Counted from the first letter of the stretch, positions 1 to 10,207 are shown. The stretch is DNA of 64,000 nucleotides from JBJGXI01 sp045635475 (GCF_045635475.1 NZ_JBJGXI010000014.1:32444-96443), one strand, 5' to 3'. Notes: generated from the sequence alone by a model not told the origin. A program made the numbers and translations.

Positions 1-17
1 AATAAGGAGTGAAAGTT

Positions 18-872
18 ATGGCAGTCATAAAGATGAACTTTTTGTCTCAAGCCTTAAAGATGCAGACAAATATTACAGTTATTTTACCGACCTTCAGTTT
101 TGAAGACAGCTTACAAGGTTTCGATGCCACCTATGTGCATAGGATGAAATATCAAGTTATGTATTTACTACATGGCGGCACTGGAGATGACAGCGACTTT
201 GTCAATTTCACCAACATTGTTCGGTATGCAGATAAGCACAAATTGGCTGTGATTATGCCTTCCGCTAATAATTCAAGTTATACAGATTACGATGGCACGG
301 ATTTTTATACTTATATATCGGAAGAATTGCCAAAGATGTGCGAAACGATGTTCCCAATCTCTACCTTAAGAGAGGATACATTTATTGCGGGGTTATCGAT
401 GGGCTCGCACGGCGCGATGAAGATCGCAATGAATCATCCTGAAAGGTATGCGGCTGTTCTCTTGATGTCCGGCGCATCCTATCGCCCTGGAGTTCCAAGT
501 GTGGTTAAAACGGTAAATGGAAAATACCACTTTGACGTTGAGATGCCAATTCCTATGAAGAGCGGGCTCCAGGATAAATTAAACAATCCTGAATTTATTA
601 AGGGTTCTGTCAATGACGTATATGCTATCTCGAAAAGAAACGTAGAGGAAGGTAAGAGACTCCCTAGCATATTTTTCCGGGTAGGGGACTGCGATCATGC
701 CCTTTATAGAGCTACTCTGGCGGAGAAGGACTTGCGAGAGTGGGGTTATGAAACGAAAATGGAAATCGTTCCTGGTATGGGGCATGAATGGGACTTGTGG
801 GATGATTCCATACGTATTGCCATGAGGGACTGGCTCCCACTAAGACACCAGGTTATTTACTCGGAAAATTAG
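18..872 (+). CDS. EstA-type esterase (alpha/beta hydrolase)
   Basis: Serine esterase of the tributyrin esterase / S-formylglutathione hydrolase family (COG0627 type), likely a cytoplasmic carboxylesterase that removes acyl or acetyl groups. The protein begins with the usual family strand and has HGG (oxyanion region, LLHGGTGDD), the nucleophile elbow G-L-S-M-G, and a late GHEWDLW segment carrying the catalytic His. The length of about 284 residues is normal. I chose the ATG at 18 because AAGGAG sits 8 nt upstream; an upstream in-frame GTG at 9 overlaps that ribosome-binding site. It lies 17 nt before a sucrose phosphorylase gene on the same strand, so the two are probably cotranscribed. Deacetylation of a sugar substrate is possible but is an inference from position only. 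Confidence 0.85.
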   Translation: MAVIKMNFLSQALKMQTNITVILPTFSFEDSLQGFDATYVHRMKYQVMYLLHGGTGDDSDFVNFTNIVRYADKHKLAVIMPSANNSSYTDYDGTDFYTYISEELPKMCETMFPISTLREDTFIAGLSMGSHGAMKIAMNHPERYAAVLLMSGASYRPGVPSVVKTVNGKYHFDVEMPIPMKSGLQDKLNNPEFIKGSVNDVYAISKRNVEEGKRLPSIFFRVGDCDHALYRATLAEKDLREWGYETKMEIVPGMGHEWDLWDDSIRIAMRDWLPLRHQVIYSEN

Positions 873-889
873 GAGATGGAGGAAACATA

Positions 890-2350
890 ATGAAGAAAAT
901 TTCAAATCAGATCATGTTAATAACTTATGCGGATAGCATGGGCAATAACCTGAAAGACCTCTACGAAGTATTAGGTAAATATTTTAAAGGGGTTATTGGT
1001 GGGGTTCATATTCTGCCTTTCTTTCCTTCTTCAGGTGACCGAGGATTTGCAGTCATCAACTACGATGGGGTAGATCATGCATTCGGAAACTGGATGGACA
1101 TCAGGAAGCTTTCTGAAAAATATTATCTAATGGCGGATTTCATGATTAATCATGTCTCCATAAGAAGCGAAGAGTTTAAAGATTATATGAAAAGAGGTGA
1201 TGCTTCTCCTTACAAAGAGATGTTTATTCATTGGGAAGAATTCTGGACAAACGGTGAACCCACAGAAGAAGAATTAGAAGCCCTTTATCGTCGAAAGCTT
1301 CAAGGTCCTTATAAAGAATTTATACGAGAAGATGGTAAGGTCGTCAAGCTTTGGAATACATTCTTCGAGGAGCAGGTTGATATTGATCCGTGGGCATTGG
1401 CTACACAAGATTATTATCAACGGAACTTGGAACGCATCTCTGAATTTGTTCCTTTGATCAGGTTCGATGCTTTCGCTTATGCATCAAAGAAGCCGGGGAC
1501 AAGTTGCTTCTTCGTCGAGCCAGAAGTTTGGGATGTACTCGATATAGGTATGAAGCCGCTCAGAGACCGAGGTACAGAAATGCTTCCAGAAATCCATGAG
1601 AATTACCGCATTCAATTAAAAATGGCAGAACGTGGGCACTGGGTATATGATTTTGCGTTGCCAATGCTAATGCTACATGGCTTGATGACTGGGCGTACAG
1701 ATAGGTTAATCCATTGGTTGAAGATATGTCCGCGTAAGCAGTTCACGACATTAGATACCCATGATGGTATAGGGGTTGTCGATGTTGCTGGACTGCTGGA
1801 GGATGACGAGATAGATCTCGTTAGAAATAAGGTAAATATGAAAACAGCAGAGCTTCAAGAATATACGAAGCTTCCTGCCGGTATAGTAAAAATGTCTGGA
1901 GCCAAAGCAAGACAATACCAGCTCATGTGCACCTATTACTCCGCTCTCGACGAAGACGATGCGTCATACCTTCTTGCGCGAGTTGTGCAGTTATACTCAC
2001 CCGGCATTCCTCAAGTTTACTATGTTGGGTTGCTAGCTGGAGAAAATGATGTCGAGTCTCTTAAACGGATTGGCGAGCCTAGGAGTGTTAACCGCCACAA
2101 TTACGACGAAGAAGAAATTGTTGAACGCATGGAGCTTCCAATGCTAAAGAGGTTATATGAAATCATGCGCTTTCGAAATAATTATCCGGCTTTCGATGGC
2201 GAGATCTTAATCAATGAAAAAGTGAAGAACGGAACATTGGAAATCACATGGAGTAATCATGATCGCTGGACAAGGCTTCGTGCAGATTTCCAAAGCAAGG
2301 AATTTCACATCACCTATGTGAATGAAGATGGAGCGGAAGTCTCTTTATAG
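890..2350 (+). CDS. Sucrose phosphorylase (GH13_18)
   Basis: Cytoplasmic enzyme that splits sucrose (or sucrose 6-phosphate) with phosphate to give glucose 1-phosphate and fructose. The 486-residue protein aligns from end to end, from memory, with bifidobacterial sucrose phosphorylase: LITYADS at the N-terminus, GVHILPFF, the nucleophile Asp193 in IRFDAFAY, acid/base Glu234 in LPEIHENY, and Asp292 in LDTHDGIG. These positions fall within two residues of the known D192/E232/D290 triad. A ribosome-binding site (GGAGG) lies 8 nt before the ATG. No transporter for it is visible in the window. Related GH13_18 members use glucosylglycerate or sucrose 6-phosphate, so the exact acceptor is uncertain; the phosphorylase call itself is firm. 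Confidence 0.9.
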   Translation: MKKISNQIMLITYADSMGNNLKDLYEVLGKYFKGVIGGVHILPFFPSSGDRGFAVINYDGVDHAFGNWMDIRKLSEKYYLMADFMINHVSIRSEEFKDYMKRGDASPYKEMFIHWEEFWTNGEPTEEELEALYRRKLQGPYKEFIREDGKVVKLWNTFFEEQVDIDPWALATQDYYQRNLERISEFVPLIRFDAFAYASKKPGTSCFFVEPEVWDVLDIGMKPLRDRGTEMLPEIHENYRIQLKMAERGHWVYDFALPMLMLHGLMTGRTDRLIHWLKICPRKQFTTLDTHDGIGVVDVAGLLEDDEIDLVRNKVNMKTAELQEYTKLPAGIVKMSGAKARQYQLMCTYYSALDEDDASYLLARVVQLYSPGIPQVYYVGLLAGENDVESLKRIGEPRSVNRHNYDEEEIVERMELPMLKRLYEIMRFRNNYPAFDGEILINEKVKNGTLEITWSNHDRWTRLRADFQSKEFHITYVNEDGAEVSL

Positions 2351-2674
2351 GTATCCTTTTAAAAGTGTACGGAAATAACTCCTGCAGAAAATTGATATTA
2401 AGGGGAATTTCTGGTTTATGAAAGTTTTGAAATTTAAACAAGTTTGGCAGTGAAGACTATTTAGGGAAGAGAGAAAGATGAAGAATAATTTTGATTAAGT
2501 GAACTTTTAGCTAAATGTAGAGTAATTGGTTGATTCTCAAGTGTTCACCGAGCTAACATTCAAAGAATTTAGCATGAAAGCACGGATAATTCGTGAAGAA
2601 ATCCTTAATTAGATAAGGAAACTTATGAACCAAAACCTTACAAATACATGAACAAAGTGAAAGGATGAGAAAAG
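2351..2674. other. Intergenic, no gene seen
   Basis: These 324 bases between the sucrose phosphorylase and the next hydrolase contain only very short open frames. I see no convincing terminator or promoter. The AT-rich stretch close to the next gene probably holds its ribosome-binding site (AAAGGATGA at about 2660). Confidence 0.4.
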
Positions 2675-3619
2675 TTGAAAAGTAAAAACAAAATAAATCC
2701 GGAACTTGAGAGAATAATGGAAGGTTTCCCTATTATCGACCTTCACAATCGCACAATTCCAGAGGATTTCGTCCTTCCGAAACTTGAGAAGTCGCCACTC
2801 GTTAAGACATCAACGAGAATGATTCAAGGCCCGGAAACTGATCTTCTGATGAAAATATATGAACCTGTTAACAAGACAGAATCATATCTGCCTGCTTTCA
2901 TGTGGATGCATGGCGGGGGTTATATCATGGGACATCCGGACTTGGATGATAATTTGTGTGAACAATTTGTACTGAACGCCAATTGCATCGTTTGTTCCAT
3001 TGATTACAGACTCGCCCCGGATCATACTTATCCGGCTGCTATTGAAGATTGTTACTCGGGGTTGAAGTGGATGGTTAAATATGCAGATGAATTACAAATC
3101 GATTCGTCTAGAATCGCAATTGGAGGGGCTAGCGCAGGAGGCGGACTCACCGCAGCTCTTGCTCTACTTGCCCGTGATAGAGGAGGACCAGAGATTATTT
3201 TACAAATGCCGTTGTATCCGATGATTGATGATCGCAACATTACACCTTCTAGTCATGAAATCAATAAAGATAATTTCCCTAATGTATGGAATAGGGAAAT
3301 GAACCAGCAGGCATGGGGAATGTATCTTGGTACTGCACCAAGCAATGCACACATTTCTTATGCTGCAGCGGCAAGGGCAAGAGATTTGACGGGTCTTCCC
3401 CCAGCATATACCTGTGTAGGTGCACTTGATCCTTTTAGAGATGAAACGATTGAATATGTTGCGCGTTTGGCTCAGGCTGATGTCCCTGTTGAATTTCATT
3501 TGTATCCTGGATGTTATCATGGTTTTGATTCCATTTATAACGATGCTGAGATAAGTAGACGGGCAAGGAAAGAATACATCGACGCATTAGCTCGTGGGCT
3601 GAATCCGAAAAAATACTAA
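2675..3619 (+). CDS. HSL-family alpha/beta hydrolase (lipase/esterase)
   Basis: Hormone-sensitive-lipase-type (GDXG family) carboxylesterase acting on short acyl esters, likely cytoplasmic since no signal peptide is visible. It has the family oxyanion motif HGGGY (residues near 90), the nucleophile elbow G-A-S-A-G, the acid in GALDPFRDE and the catalytic His in YPGCYHGFD. At 314 residues it has normal length. It starts at TTG, with AAGGATGAG upstream at suitable distance; no nearby ATG fits better. It stands alone between the sucrose phosphorylase and a two-component system, and its substrate cannot be told from sequence. Confidence 0.85.
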   Translation: MKSKNKINPELERIMEGFPIIDLHNRTIPEDFVLPKLEKSPLVKTSTRMIQGPETDLLMKIYEPVNKTESYLPAFMWMHGGGYIMGHPDLDDNLCEQFVLNANCIVCSIDYRLAPDHTYPAAIEDCYSGLKWMVKYADELQIDSSRIAIGGASAGGGLTAALALLARDRGGPEIILQMPLYPMIDDRNITPSSHEINKDNFPNVWNREMNQQAWGMYLGTAPSNAHISYAAAARARDLTGLPPAYTCVGALDPFRDETIEYVARLAQADVPVEFHLYPGCYHGFDSIYNDAEISRRARKEYIDALARGLNPKKY

Positions 3620-3810
3620 TAGCCGTCACTTAAGTAGAATGTGAAAGTGAAAGTGAAAGGTTAATAGAAGGAACGGGATGTCGACTCTCTTAATTATGAA
3701 TCTGAATGTATAGGTAAAATGTAAAACCACTAGTATGAGTAAGCGTTTTCATATATAATGTATAAAAGTTCAGCTTAAATGAATAAACAAGGCTACGGGC
3801 TAAATCGATG

Positions 3811-3852
3811 GGAAGAGTAATAAATTGACGCTCTCAATTTATTACTCCTTCC
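3811..3852. terminator. Long inverted repeat, terminator or operator
   Basis: A 13-bp perfect stem (AGTAATAAATTGA, 3816-3828, against its complement at 3834-3846) is extended by GGAAG/CTTCC with one bulge, around a 5-nt loop. It sits between the HSL-type esterase and the histidine kinase gene. No run of T follows on the plus strand, so it may be a terminator of unusual form or a protein-binding palindrome. Confidence 0.45.
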
Positions 3853-3907
3853 TCAAGTTGGAATTTAAGAATCAGATGTTTCTCTTAGGTGAGAGGATGA
3901 TCGGTAC

Positions 3908-5638
3908 ATGAAAACAAACAAAACTATTATCAATTCAATCCGTTTCAAACTCATTGCCGGAATAATTATTGTAATGCTTCCCATCGTTATGTACCTTATA
4001 TACAACAATGTTTATTCTATTAAAGTAGTCAGAAATCAAGTTGCAGATTCAATAGGTAGTACAGTAAATTTATATATAGATATTGTGGATCAGAATTTAG
4101 ATTCATTGGATACGTATTTAATGCGGCTTATTATCGAGGAGAATGGTTTTCTGCCATTGGAAAAAGCAGCTTCCAAGGATCCTGATACTTACCAATTGGA
4201 AAGGTTCCGTATCTTTCAAAAAATGTACGAAGATATGGTTTATTATGAAAAGCTTGAATTCACCTTTGTCTATAATATTGATAACAAAGAGATGATTTTT
4301 GTTCCTAACGAGCAAAAGCCGAGAGTGGATATGTCAAATTGGCAAGAGGTTAAAGTTCCATTAAATGAGTTCCTTCAATCCCGGTCATTGGAGGTGGAGT
4401 TCGGGTATATGTGGTTTGACATCAAATTTGAAGATGACTATTATGTCATGCGCATTATGAGGTCGGGTAGTCAATATATAGGAATGGGAGTTAAGATCGA
4501 TGACCTTCTTGGGCCGGAGCACTTATTGAGCCTTGGTGAAAACGGGCGAGTGGCATTCACTAACGAAAATAATGAGCCACTCCATGATGACATCTTATTT
4601 AAGGAGCATGACGTTAACTTAGCATACCAAAATAATGATTACAGGCTGACTGGGGGAAATGAAGGATATCTCATCGTCGGAAATTCCTCTTCCAAAGGTC
4701 GATTCAACTTGGTAGCGCTGGTGCCGGATAAAGTGATTTTAGAACAACTGCCCTATCTGTTGAGAATTACGTATGTAATTGCAATTGCTTCTTTACTGAG
4801 CATAGCTGTTGCACTATTTGCTCTGAGAAGAGTTGTACTGCTACCGATCCATCGGATGCTTATAGCGATGCGCAAGGTTAAAGAAGGTAATTTAGATGCT
4901 CGAATATCACCTTATCGGACTTCTAACGAATTCGGGACTATGAATGAGACGTTCAATGGCATGGTTTCGGAAATTCAACAATTAAAGATCGACATTTACG
5001 AGGAACAACTGATGAATCAGAAAGCAGAGTTAAGGCAGCTTCAACTACAAATTAATCCGCATTTTTTCCTGAATACACTTAATATTATTTATTATTTGGC
5101 AATGGACAAAAAATCACCTCTAATACAAGAGCTATCCATATCATTGATTCAATATTTTCGATTTATGTTTCGAAGTGATATGGACTTCGTCTCTTTGCAG
5201 GAAGAGATCAAGCATACAGTCAACTATTTGCATATTCAGGCTTTTCGTTTTCCAGATAATTTATCTTATAAAGTTGATGTGCCGGAGGAGTTGTTTTCAG
5301 TTTCTTTGCCGCCCCTTTTGATTCAAACATTTGTTGAGAACTCAATAAAGTACGCAATTAATACAGATGGACAAACTTATATTCACATTTCAGTTGAGCA
5401 ACTGTCTAAAGGTGATATGTTTATACAAGTTATGGATAATGGTCCGGGGTTTCCAGAAGAATTGCTACGGAGTTTAAAGAAAAACATGAATCCTATGTCC
5501 GACCAAGGAGAACAAATCGGTTTATGGAACGTGAAACGTAGGCTGGAACTTCTGTACAAGGGTAGGGCAACGATTAATTTCAGCAATAGAGACGGCGCGC
5601 TGGTTGAAATTATTCTACCAATGAAACTAGGAGATTAG
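3908..5638 (+). CDS. YesM-type sensor histidine kinase
   Basis: Membrane sensor kinase of the YesM/LytS-like sugar-responsive group. Segments in order: transmembrane helix at about residues 15-33, an extracellular sensor region of roughly 245 residues, a second helix at about 282-305, HAMP linker (LRRVVLLPIHRM onward), His_kinase domain with the phosphorylated His at about 385 in INPHFFLN, and an ATPase domain with NSIKYA, DNGPGFPEE and GLWNVKRR. Full length, 576 residues. The response regulator follows 204 nt downstream. In known YesMN pairs the kinase senses an extracellular sugar or its receptor and the regulator turns on a nearby importer; the target here is not certain. Confidence 0.92.
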   Translation: MKTNKTIINSIRFKLIAGIIIVMLPIVMYLIYNNVYSIKVVRNQVADSIGSTVNLYIDIVDQNLDSLDTYLMRLIIEENGFLPLEKAASKDPDTYQLERFRIFQKMYEDMVYYEKLEFTFVYNIDNKEMIFVPNEQKPRVDMSNWQEVKVPLNEFLQSRSLEVEFGYMWFDIKFEDDYYVMRIMRSGSQYIGMGVKIDDLLGPEHLLSLGENGRVAFTNENNEPLHDDILFKEHDVNLAYQNNDYRLTGGNEGYLIVGNSSSKGRFNLVALVPDKVILEQLPYLLRITYVIAIASLLSIAVALFALRRVVLLPIHRMLIAMRKVKEGNLDARISPYRTSNEFGTMNETFNGMVSEIQQLKIDIYEEQLMNQKAELRQLQLQINPHFFLNTLNIIYYLAMDKKSPLIQELSISLIQYFRFMFRSDMDFVSLQEEIKHTVNYLHIQAFRFPDNLSYKVDVPEELFSVSLPPLLIQTFVENSIKYAINTDGQTYIHISVEQLSKGDMFIQVMDNGPGFPEELLRSLKKNMNPMSDQGEQIGLWNVKRRLELLYKGRATINFSNRDGALVEIILPMKLGD

Positions 5639-5842
5639 TCTTCTCCTTATATATAGTCACTAAAATTATTTAGAGAGTAATATCGGAATGGTGATAGTTA
5701 ACATTTGATTTTTTAGAAAGCAATTTAACAATAGTTTTCAAGTAATAACTTACGTTTTATTGAAGGGTTAGAATGAATGAAGGTTGTCCGTGGTCGTGTT
5801 CATCTCTTTATCAAAAGTATTTGCTTTAAAGGAGGGATATGA

Positions 5843-7408
5843 ATGTTTAGGTTATTGATCGTGGATGATGAAGCTATTATCGCAAACGGTATTAAGTCTA
5901 GTGTTGATTGGAAGAGTATAGGCTTCTCTGAGGTAGAAACAGCTTATAATATTCGTCAAGCGAAGGATGCATTTGCCTTAGAGTCATTTGACGTGATGAT
6001 CAGCGATATTGAGATGCCACAGGGGACTGGCTTCGACTTATTCGCTTGGACTCGTGAGAAGTATCCAAAAACTGAGTGTATATTTCTTACTTGCCATGCA
6101 GAATTTGAATTCGCGAAAAAGGCGGTTCAACTAGGCAGTCTTGATTATCTTTTAAAGCCAGTTCCGGCAGAGGAACTAGCAGGGGCAGTTACAATGGCTC
6201 TTAATAAGATTTGGAGGGAACGTGGAATTGCCGCTAGATTGCTAGAACAATTTTGGTTAGAGGTATTACGTCAGGATATACCAGCACGAATTGATTTCAT
6301 ACTGAAACAAGCGACAAGGCACCACCTTTCATATACAGAAACAACGTTATTTCTTCCTGTTCTTATTCATATCGATTTTTTTAATAAAGAGCTTAGCGCT
6401 AAAGATGAAAGCCCTATACTTTATGCTTTGAGGAATGCACTGGATGAGCTTGTAATGAGTCATTTCTACGACGCGCATTCGGTTCATTTGAGTCGTAGCG
6501 ATTTTGTCCTTATTATTCCTTCAGAATGCTATTCGAATCAATTAGTGGATGAACTTCACGTGAAAATGAATAATTACTGCAATACTTATATTCAAGCGTG
6601 TGAAAAGAATTTTTATTGCCATCTTTCATGCTATATAGGAAAAATGATCCCCATAGATCGCTTGGCTGAAATGTGTGAGACTCTTGTTGAAACGCAGAGG
6701 AATCAAGTGAATGCGGCAGGTAGAATATTTCTTTTTGACGAGGAGCCTCATGTGGTTTGTGACGTTAAGGTCCCCAATATGCAAGTTTGGTCTGAGATGC
6801 TTAGAAACCTTGAGAAGAGGCGGCTGCTTGATGAGGTGCGTGTTAATTTGGAGAGTTGGAAAAACGCAGAAAATTTAAGTGTGAAACAGCTTCAATTGTT
6901 TTATCAAAGCTTTCTACAATCGGTGCTTCATACATTACAACAATCGGGTCTGAGAGCAGAGGAAATATTGCACGAGCTCCTTGCACCAGAACTAGCAGTG
7001 ACCGCAACCCATTCGGTACGAGATTTGCAAATTTGGGTAACAGAGGTCATTGAAATTGCTGTTTCAAGTATGAAGGCTTTGTCTTCAAATGAGACGATTG
7101 TTGAGAAGATCCAGCGATATATTGAATTGCACTTGGATGATCAACTCTCTAGACAGTATATTGCGGACTATGTTTGTTTAAGTCCTGATTATGTTGTTAA
7201 ACTTTTTAAAAAAGAAACAGGTTTGTCGATCTCGGATTATATCTTGAAGGAGCGATTATCTCGTGCGAAGGAACTATTGATCAAATCAAAGATGTCCATC
7301 AGCGATGTGGCATTGTCTGTAGGCTATACGAATTTCTCATATTTCTCGACCATGTTCCGCAAAGAAACATCAATGACACCTCAGGACTTTCGTAAACAAC
7401 ATGCCTAA
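5843..7408 (+). CDS. YesN-type AraC-family response regulator
   Basis: Response regulator with an N-terminal receiver domain (VDDE at 8-10, phosphoacceptor Asp55 in MISDIEMP, Lys in LLKPV) and a C-terminal AraC double helix-turn-helix at about residues 418-518 (YIADYVCLSPDYVVKLFKKE, then ISDVALSVGYTNFSYFS). The middle 280 residues are the poorly conserved YesN linker. AAAGGAGGG precedes the ATG. Partner of the kinase just upstream. Transcription converges with the GH32 gene beyond it. Confidence 0.92.
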   Translation: MFRLLIVDDEAIIANGIKSSVDWKSIGFSEVETAYNIRQAKDAFALESFDVMISDIEMPQGTGFDLFAWTREKYPKTECIFLTCHAEFEFAKKAVQLGSLDYLLKPVPAEELAGAVTMALNKIWRERGIAARLLEQFWLEVLRQDIPARIDFILKQATRHHLSYTETTLFLPVLIHIDFFNKELSAKDESPILYALRNALDELVMSHFYDAHSVHLSRSDFVLIIPSECYSNQLVDELHVKMNNYCNTYIQACEKNFYCHLSCYIGKMIPIDRLAEMCETLVETQRNQVNAAGRIFLFDEEPHVVCDVKVPNMQVWSEMLRNLEKRRLLDEVRVNLESWKNAENLSVKQLQLFYQSFLQSVLHTLQQSGLRAEEILHELLAPELAVTATHSVRDLQIWVTEVIEIAVSSMKALSSNETIVEKIQRYIELHLDDQLSRQYIADYVCLSPDYVVKLFKKETGLSISDYILKERLSRAKELLIKSKMSISDVALSVGYTNFSYFSTMFRKETSMTPQDFRKQHA

Positions 7409-7571
7409 GTAAGTTAAGTGCCATACAATTCACTTCAACAGGTGGTAAAGAACTGTTCAAACCAATATGTACGATGAAACACTTGAAGTAAGAGTTATAA
7501 ATTACTATATTTTAAGCGTTTAAGAATTGATACGTTAAATAAGCCGCCTCTTGAGCGCTTTCTTATTAGAG

Positions 7572-7668
7572 GATAGCTGTGTACTTCACGGTAACCATGA
7601 ATGAATAATCACTTGTAGTCACCGTGAAGGATAACAGACTATCCACAGACATTTTCGTGTGTGTTATC
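7572..7668. terminator. Nested inverted repeats in convergent gap
   Basis: Between the convergent response regulator and GH32 genes, CTTCACGGT (7584-7592) pairs with ACCGTGAAG (7621-7629), with GATAG/CTATC as an outer clamp. A competing pair GATAACA (7630-7636) / TGTTATC (7662-7668) overlaps it. The position suits two-way termination, but neither stem has a clear T tract. The rest of 7409-7749 shows no gene. Confidence 0.4.
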
Positions 7669-7749
7669 AGATTTAATTTAAGTGATCTGATAGTTTCATA
7701 CTGTAACATTTAAACAATTTTAATTCAATAAGGTATTTCAATGCATATT

Positions 7750-9168
7750 TCATATTATCTTGTACATGGAATTAACTCGTCTAACCTGAAACTCAGTTAA
7801 TTTAATTGGATAGTCATTTGCTGAAACTGTTAGTGTAAGTTCTTCATCATTTAAAAAGAATAGTTCTGTCATCACAGATTCTCCATCATTAATAAATAAC
7901 TCCACTGAGTTACGATCAATGATTAGACTTAGCTTATCTAATTTTGAGATTTTCATTTGACCTTTGCTTAGAAAATCAACTGAAAAATCTCTTTCACTAT
8001 TATTTTCTCGATCTACTATAATGTTATTTTGTTGTGCAGTAATTTTAATGAAATCCTTGCTTCTGTTGGCAAGAGTAAACGTTAAAGCTCCTGCTTTACA
8101 ATTTTTTATTTTTGTTTTTAATAATAAGGTGCAGTCAGTTAGTGAAAAGTGATAAGGTGATTCATCTGTTAATTCTATGTGATCAACTTCAAAATAAACA
8201 TCACTTCTTGGTATGGATAAGGGAGTCTGAAGCAAATAATGTGTATTGTTTTGTTTAATTAAGCTTAATTTTCTCGGTAATGTCATTTGCCCTCTAAACG
8301 GATAAGTTGGTACTTCATTTGCATATAGCCAATTATTCATCCAACCGATCCACCATTTTTCTTCTGAATTACTCCATGTTACTGCTGCATAAAAATCACG
8401 ACCGTAATCAGCCCATTTCACGCTATCTTTATCGTCTTCACAGTGAAACACTTCACCATCAAAATGACCTGTAAAGTATTGTACAGCTGAACCGCCGTTA
8501 GGACCACCTGGGTTCACACTTACAATTAAGACCCATTTGACCTCTTGTTCTCCTTCAACAAATAATGAAATTAAGTCTGGACATTCCCATACGCCACCAT
8601 GTGCACCAAATTCCTTACCAAACTGAGAAAGAAAAGTCCAATTTAGCAGGTTAGGTGATCCATAAAATTGAATATGATCACCACACGCTAAAGACATTAT
8701 CCATTGCCTGGAAGATGCATGCCAAAACACTTTAGGATCTCGAAAATCTGATAATCCTGGATTATCGATTACTGGATTACCTTTATACTTGTTCCAAGTT
8801 CTACCTTTATCATTGGAATAAGCAATACTCTGCGTTTCTTTATTGTCACTATGGTGTGTAAAAACTGCTATCATTACAGCACCATCCCCGTTTTGTAAAT
8901 TACTTGTATTTTCTTCATCCACCACTATACTTCCAGAGAAAATGTATCCTAACTCATCTGGATATAGAGCAATCGGTAGATCTTCCCATTGATAAAGATC
9001 TTTACTTATTGCATGCCCCCAATGCATCGGACCCCAGATAGTACTATCCGGGTGATATTGATAAAATAAATGATATTCTCCATCATGATATACTAAACCA
9101 TTTGGATCATTCATCCACTGTGTATGTGGACTAAAATGAAAACTTGGACGATACTTCTCCGTTTGCAT
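7750..9168 (-). CDS. GH32 beta-fructosidase (sucrose-6-P hydrolase/levanase type)
   Basis: Glycoside hydrolase family 32 enzyme releasing beta-linked fructose from sucrose, sucrose 6-phosphate or short fructans. All three catalytic blocks are present: WMNDPNG with nucleophile Asp21, FRDPKVF with Asp144, and WECPDL with acid/base Glu195; a C-terminal beta-sandwich follows. I chose the ATG at 9168 because GGAG lies 8 nt upstream; the longer frame to 9228 adds a 20-residue stretch without ribosome-binding site. No signal peptide, so it is probably intracellular. It lies downstream of a ROK fructokinase, which fits hydrolysis followed by fructose phosphorylation. With the GH172 gene and the ABC importer it forms a fructoside utilisation set. 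Confidence 0.9.
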   Translation of the reverse strand: MQTEKYRPSFHFSPHTQWMNDPNGLVYHDGEYHLFYQYHPDSTIWGPMHWGHAISKDLYQWEDLPIALYPDELGYIFSGSIVVDEENTSNLQNGDGAVMIAVFTHHSDNKETQSIAYSNDKGRTWNKYKGNPVIDNPGLSDFRDPKVFWHASSRQWIMSLACGDHIQFYGSPNLLNWTFLSQFGKEFGAHGGVWECPDLISLFVEGEQEVKWVLIVSVNPGGPNGGSAVQYFTGHFDGEVFHCEDDKDSVKWADYGRDFYAAVTWSNSEEKWWIGWMNNWLYANEVPTYPFRGQMTLPRKLSLIKQNNTHYLLQTPLSIPRSDVYFEVDHIELTDESPYHFSLTDCTLLLKTKIKNCKAGALTFTLANRSKDFIKITAQQNNIIVDRENNSERDFSVDFLSKGQMKISKLDKLSLIIDRNSVELFINDGESVMTELFFLNDEELTLTVSANDYPIKLTEFQVRRVNSMYKII

Positions 9169-9285
9169 TTTACCAACTCCATTTCTGGAACTTATTATAT
9201 TAACCCAGCAAGGTACACTCTTGAACAATTATTCATTTGAAATGATAAAACTATAAAGCTACAATTACATATATTTCAATATAGA

Positions 9286-10152
9286 TTAACTGTTTATTGC
9301 TAAATATAGCGCTCCTTTTATCCCTGCTTCATCAGTTAGGCCTGGTGAAACGATGTATTGATCAATTTCTTTTCCCGTTAAATAAGGAGAGCTTACATAG
9401 CCATTAAGCATTTCGATTACCCGTTTGCGAATAAGCGGTAAAAGTTGTTGCTGATTCATTACCCCCCCACCGATAATAATGCGTTCTGGTGATAGAATGT
9501 AAATATAGTTGGTTAACGCCTGCGCTAAATAATATGCTTCGATTTCCCATACTTTTGTATCATTTGCTAGTTCATTTCCCTTTTTACCCCAACGCTTTTC
9601 TAAAGAAGGACCTGATGCGATTCCCTCTAAGCAATCTTTGTGATAAGGACATGAGCCCACATACGTATCTTCTGGGTGACGCCTTACTTTAATATGACCC
9701 ATTTCCGGATGAGACAATCCTTTTAAGGTTTGACCATGAACGTATGCTCCCGCACCAATCCCTGTACCTACTGTCATATAAAAACAAGTGTTTACATCTA
9801 TCGCATTACCCCATTTTGCTTCAGCCATAGCAGCAACATTAACATCTGTATCAATTTTAATCGGAACATTTAAAGCTATTTTAATAGTTTCTCCTAATGG
9901 ATAGTCTACCCAATCATTTTTTGGTGTTTTTTGTAATTGTCCGTAAGTATTGCTTTCTTCGTTGATATCAATCGGACCAAATGAACCTAGACCTAATTTT
10001 TTAATGCCTTTGTTTTTAAAAAAATTAATTACTTTCGGTATAGTAATTGTTGGATGTTCTGTTGGAATTACTTGCTTGTCTAAAATATCTCCTTTTTCAT
10101 TGCCTACTGCTAATACAAATTTTGTTCCACCTGCTTCAATGGCACCATACAT
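9286..10152 (-). CDS. ROK-family fructokinase
   Basis: ATP-dependent sugar kinase, probably making fructose 6-phosphate from the fructose freed by the neighbouring GH32 and GH172 enzymes. It starts with the Bacillus fructokinase-like segment YGAIEAGGTKFV, has the phosphate-binding GTGIGAG, the catalytic Asp in IDTDVN, and a zinc-binding cluster of His and Cys (GHIKVRRHP, then SCPYHKDC) typical of ROK fructokinases. The ATG at 10152 gives the usual family N-terminus; a TTG 21 nt upstream is also possible. A terminator hairpin precedes the gene, so it may have its own promoter or depend on read-through from the GH172 gene. Confidence 0.88.
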   Translation of the reverse strand: MYGAIEAGGTKFVLAVGNEKGDILDKQVIPTEHPTITIPKVINFFKNKGIKKLGLGSFGPIDINEESNTYGQLQKTPKNDWVDYPLGETIKIALNVPIKIDTDVNVAAMAEAKWGNAIDVNTCFYMTVGTGIGAGAYVHGQTLKGLSHPEMGHIKVRRHPEDTYVGSCPYHKDCLEGIASGPSLEKRWGKKGNELANDTKVWEIEAYYLAQALTNYIYILSPERIIIGGGVMNQQQLLPLIRKRVIEMLNGYVSSPYLTGKEIDQYIVSPGLTDEAGIKGALYLAINS

Positions 10153-10174
10153 GAATACAATCATCCTTTCCAAT

Positions 10175-10207
10175 CTATATAAAAGCTGTGCTTATAAAAA
10201 GCACAGC
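10175..10207 (-). terminator. Intrinsic terminator after GH172 gene
   Basis: Perfect 8-bp stem GCTGTGCT/AGCACAGC (10185-10192 and 10200-10207), 7-nt loop. Read leftward it is followed by TTTTATAT. It lies just past the stop of the GH172 gene and before the fructokinase, so it ends or attenuates the importer operon. Confidence 0.7.

Noticed and set aside
7409..7749. Small gene between the convergent operons
   Set aside because: No open frame with a ribosome-binding site; only inverted repeats are seen.
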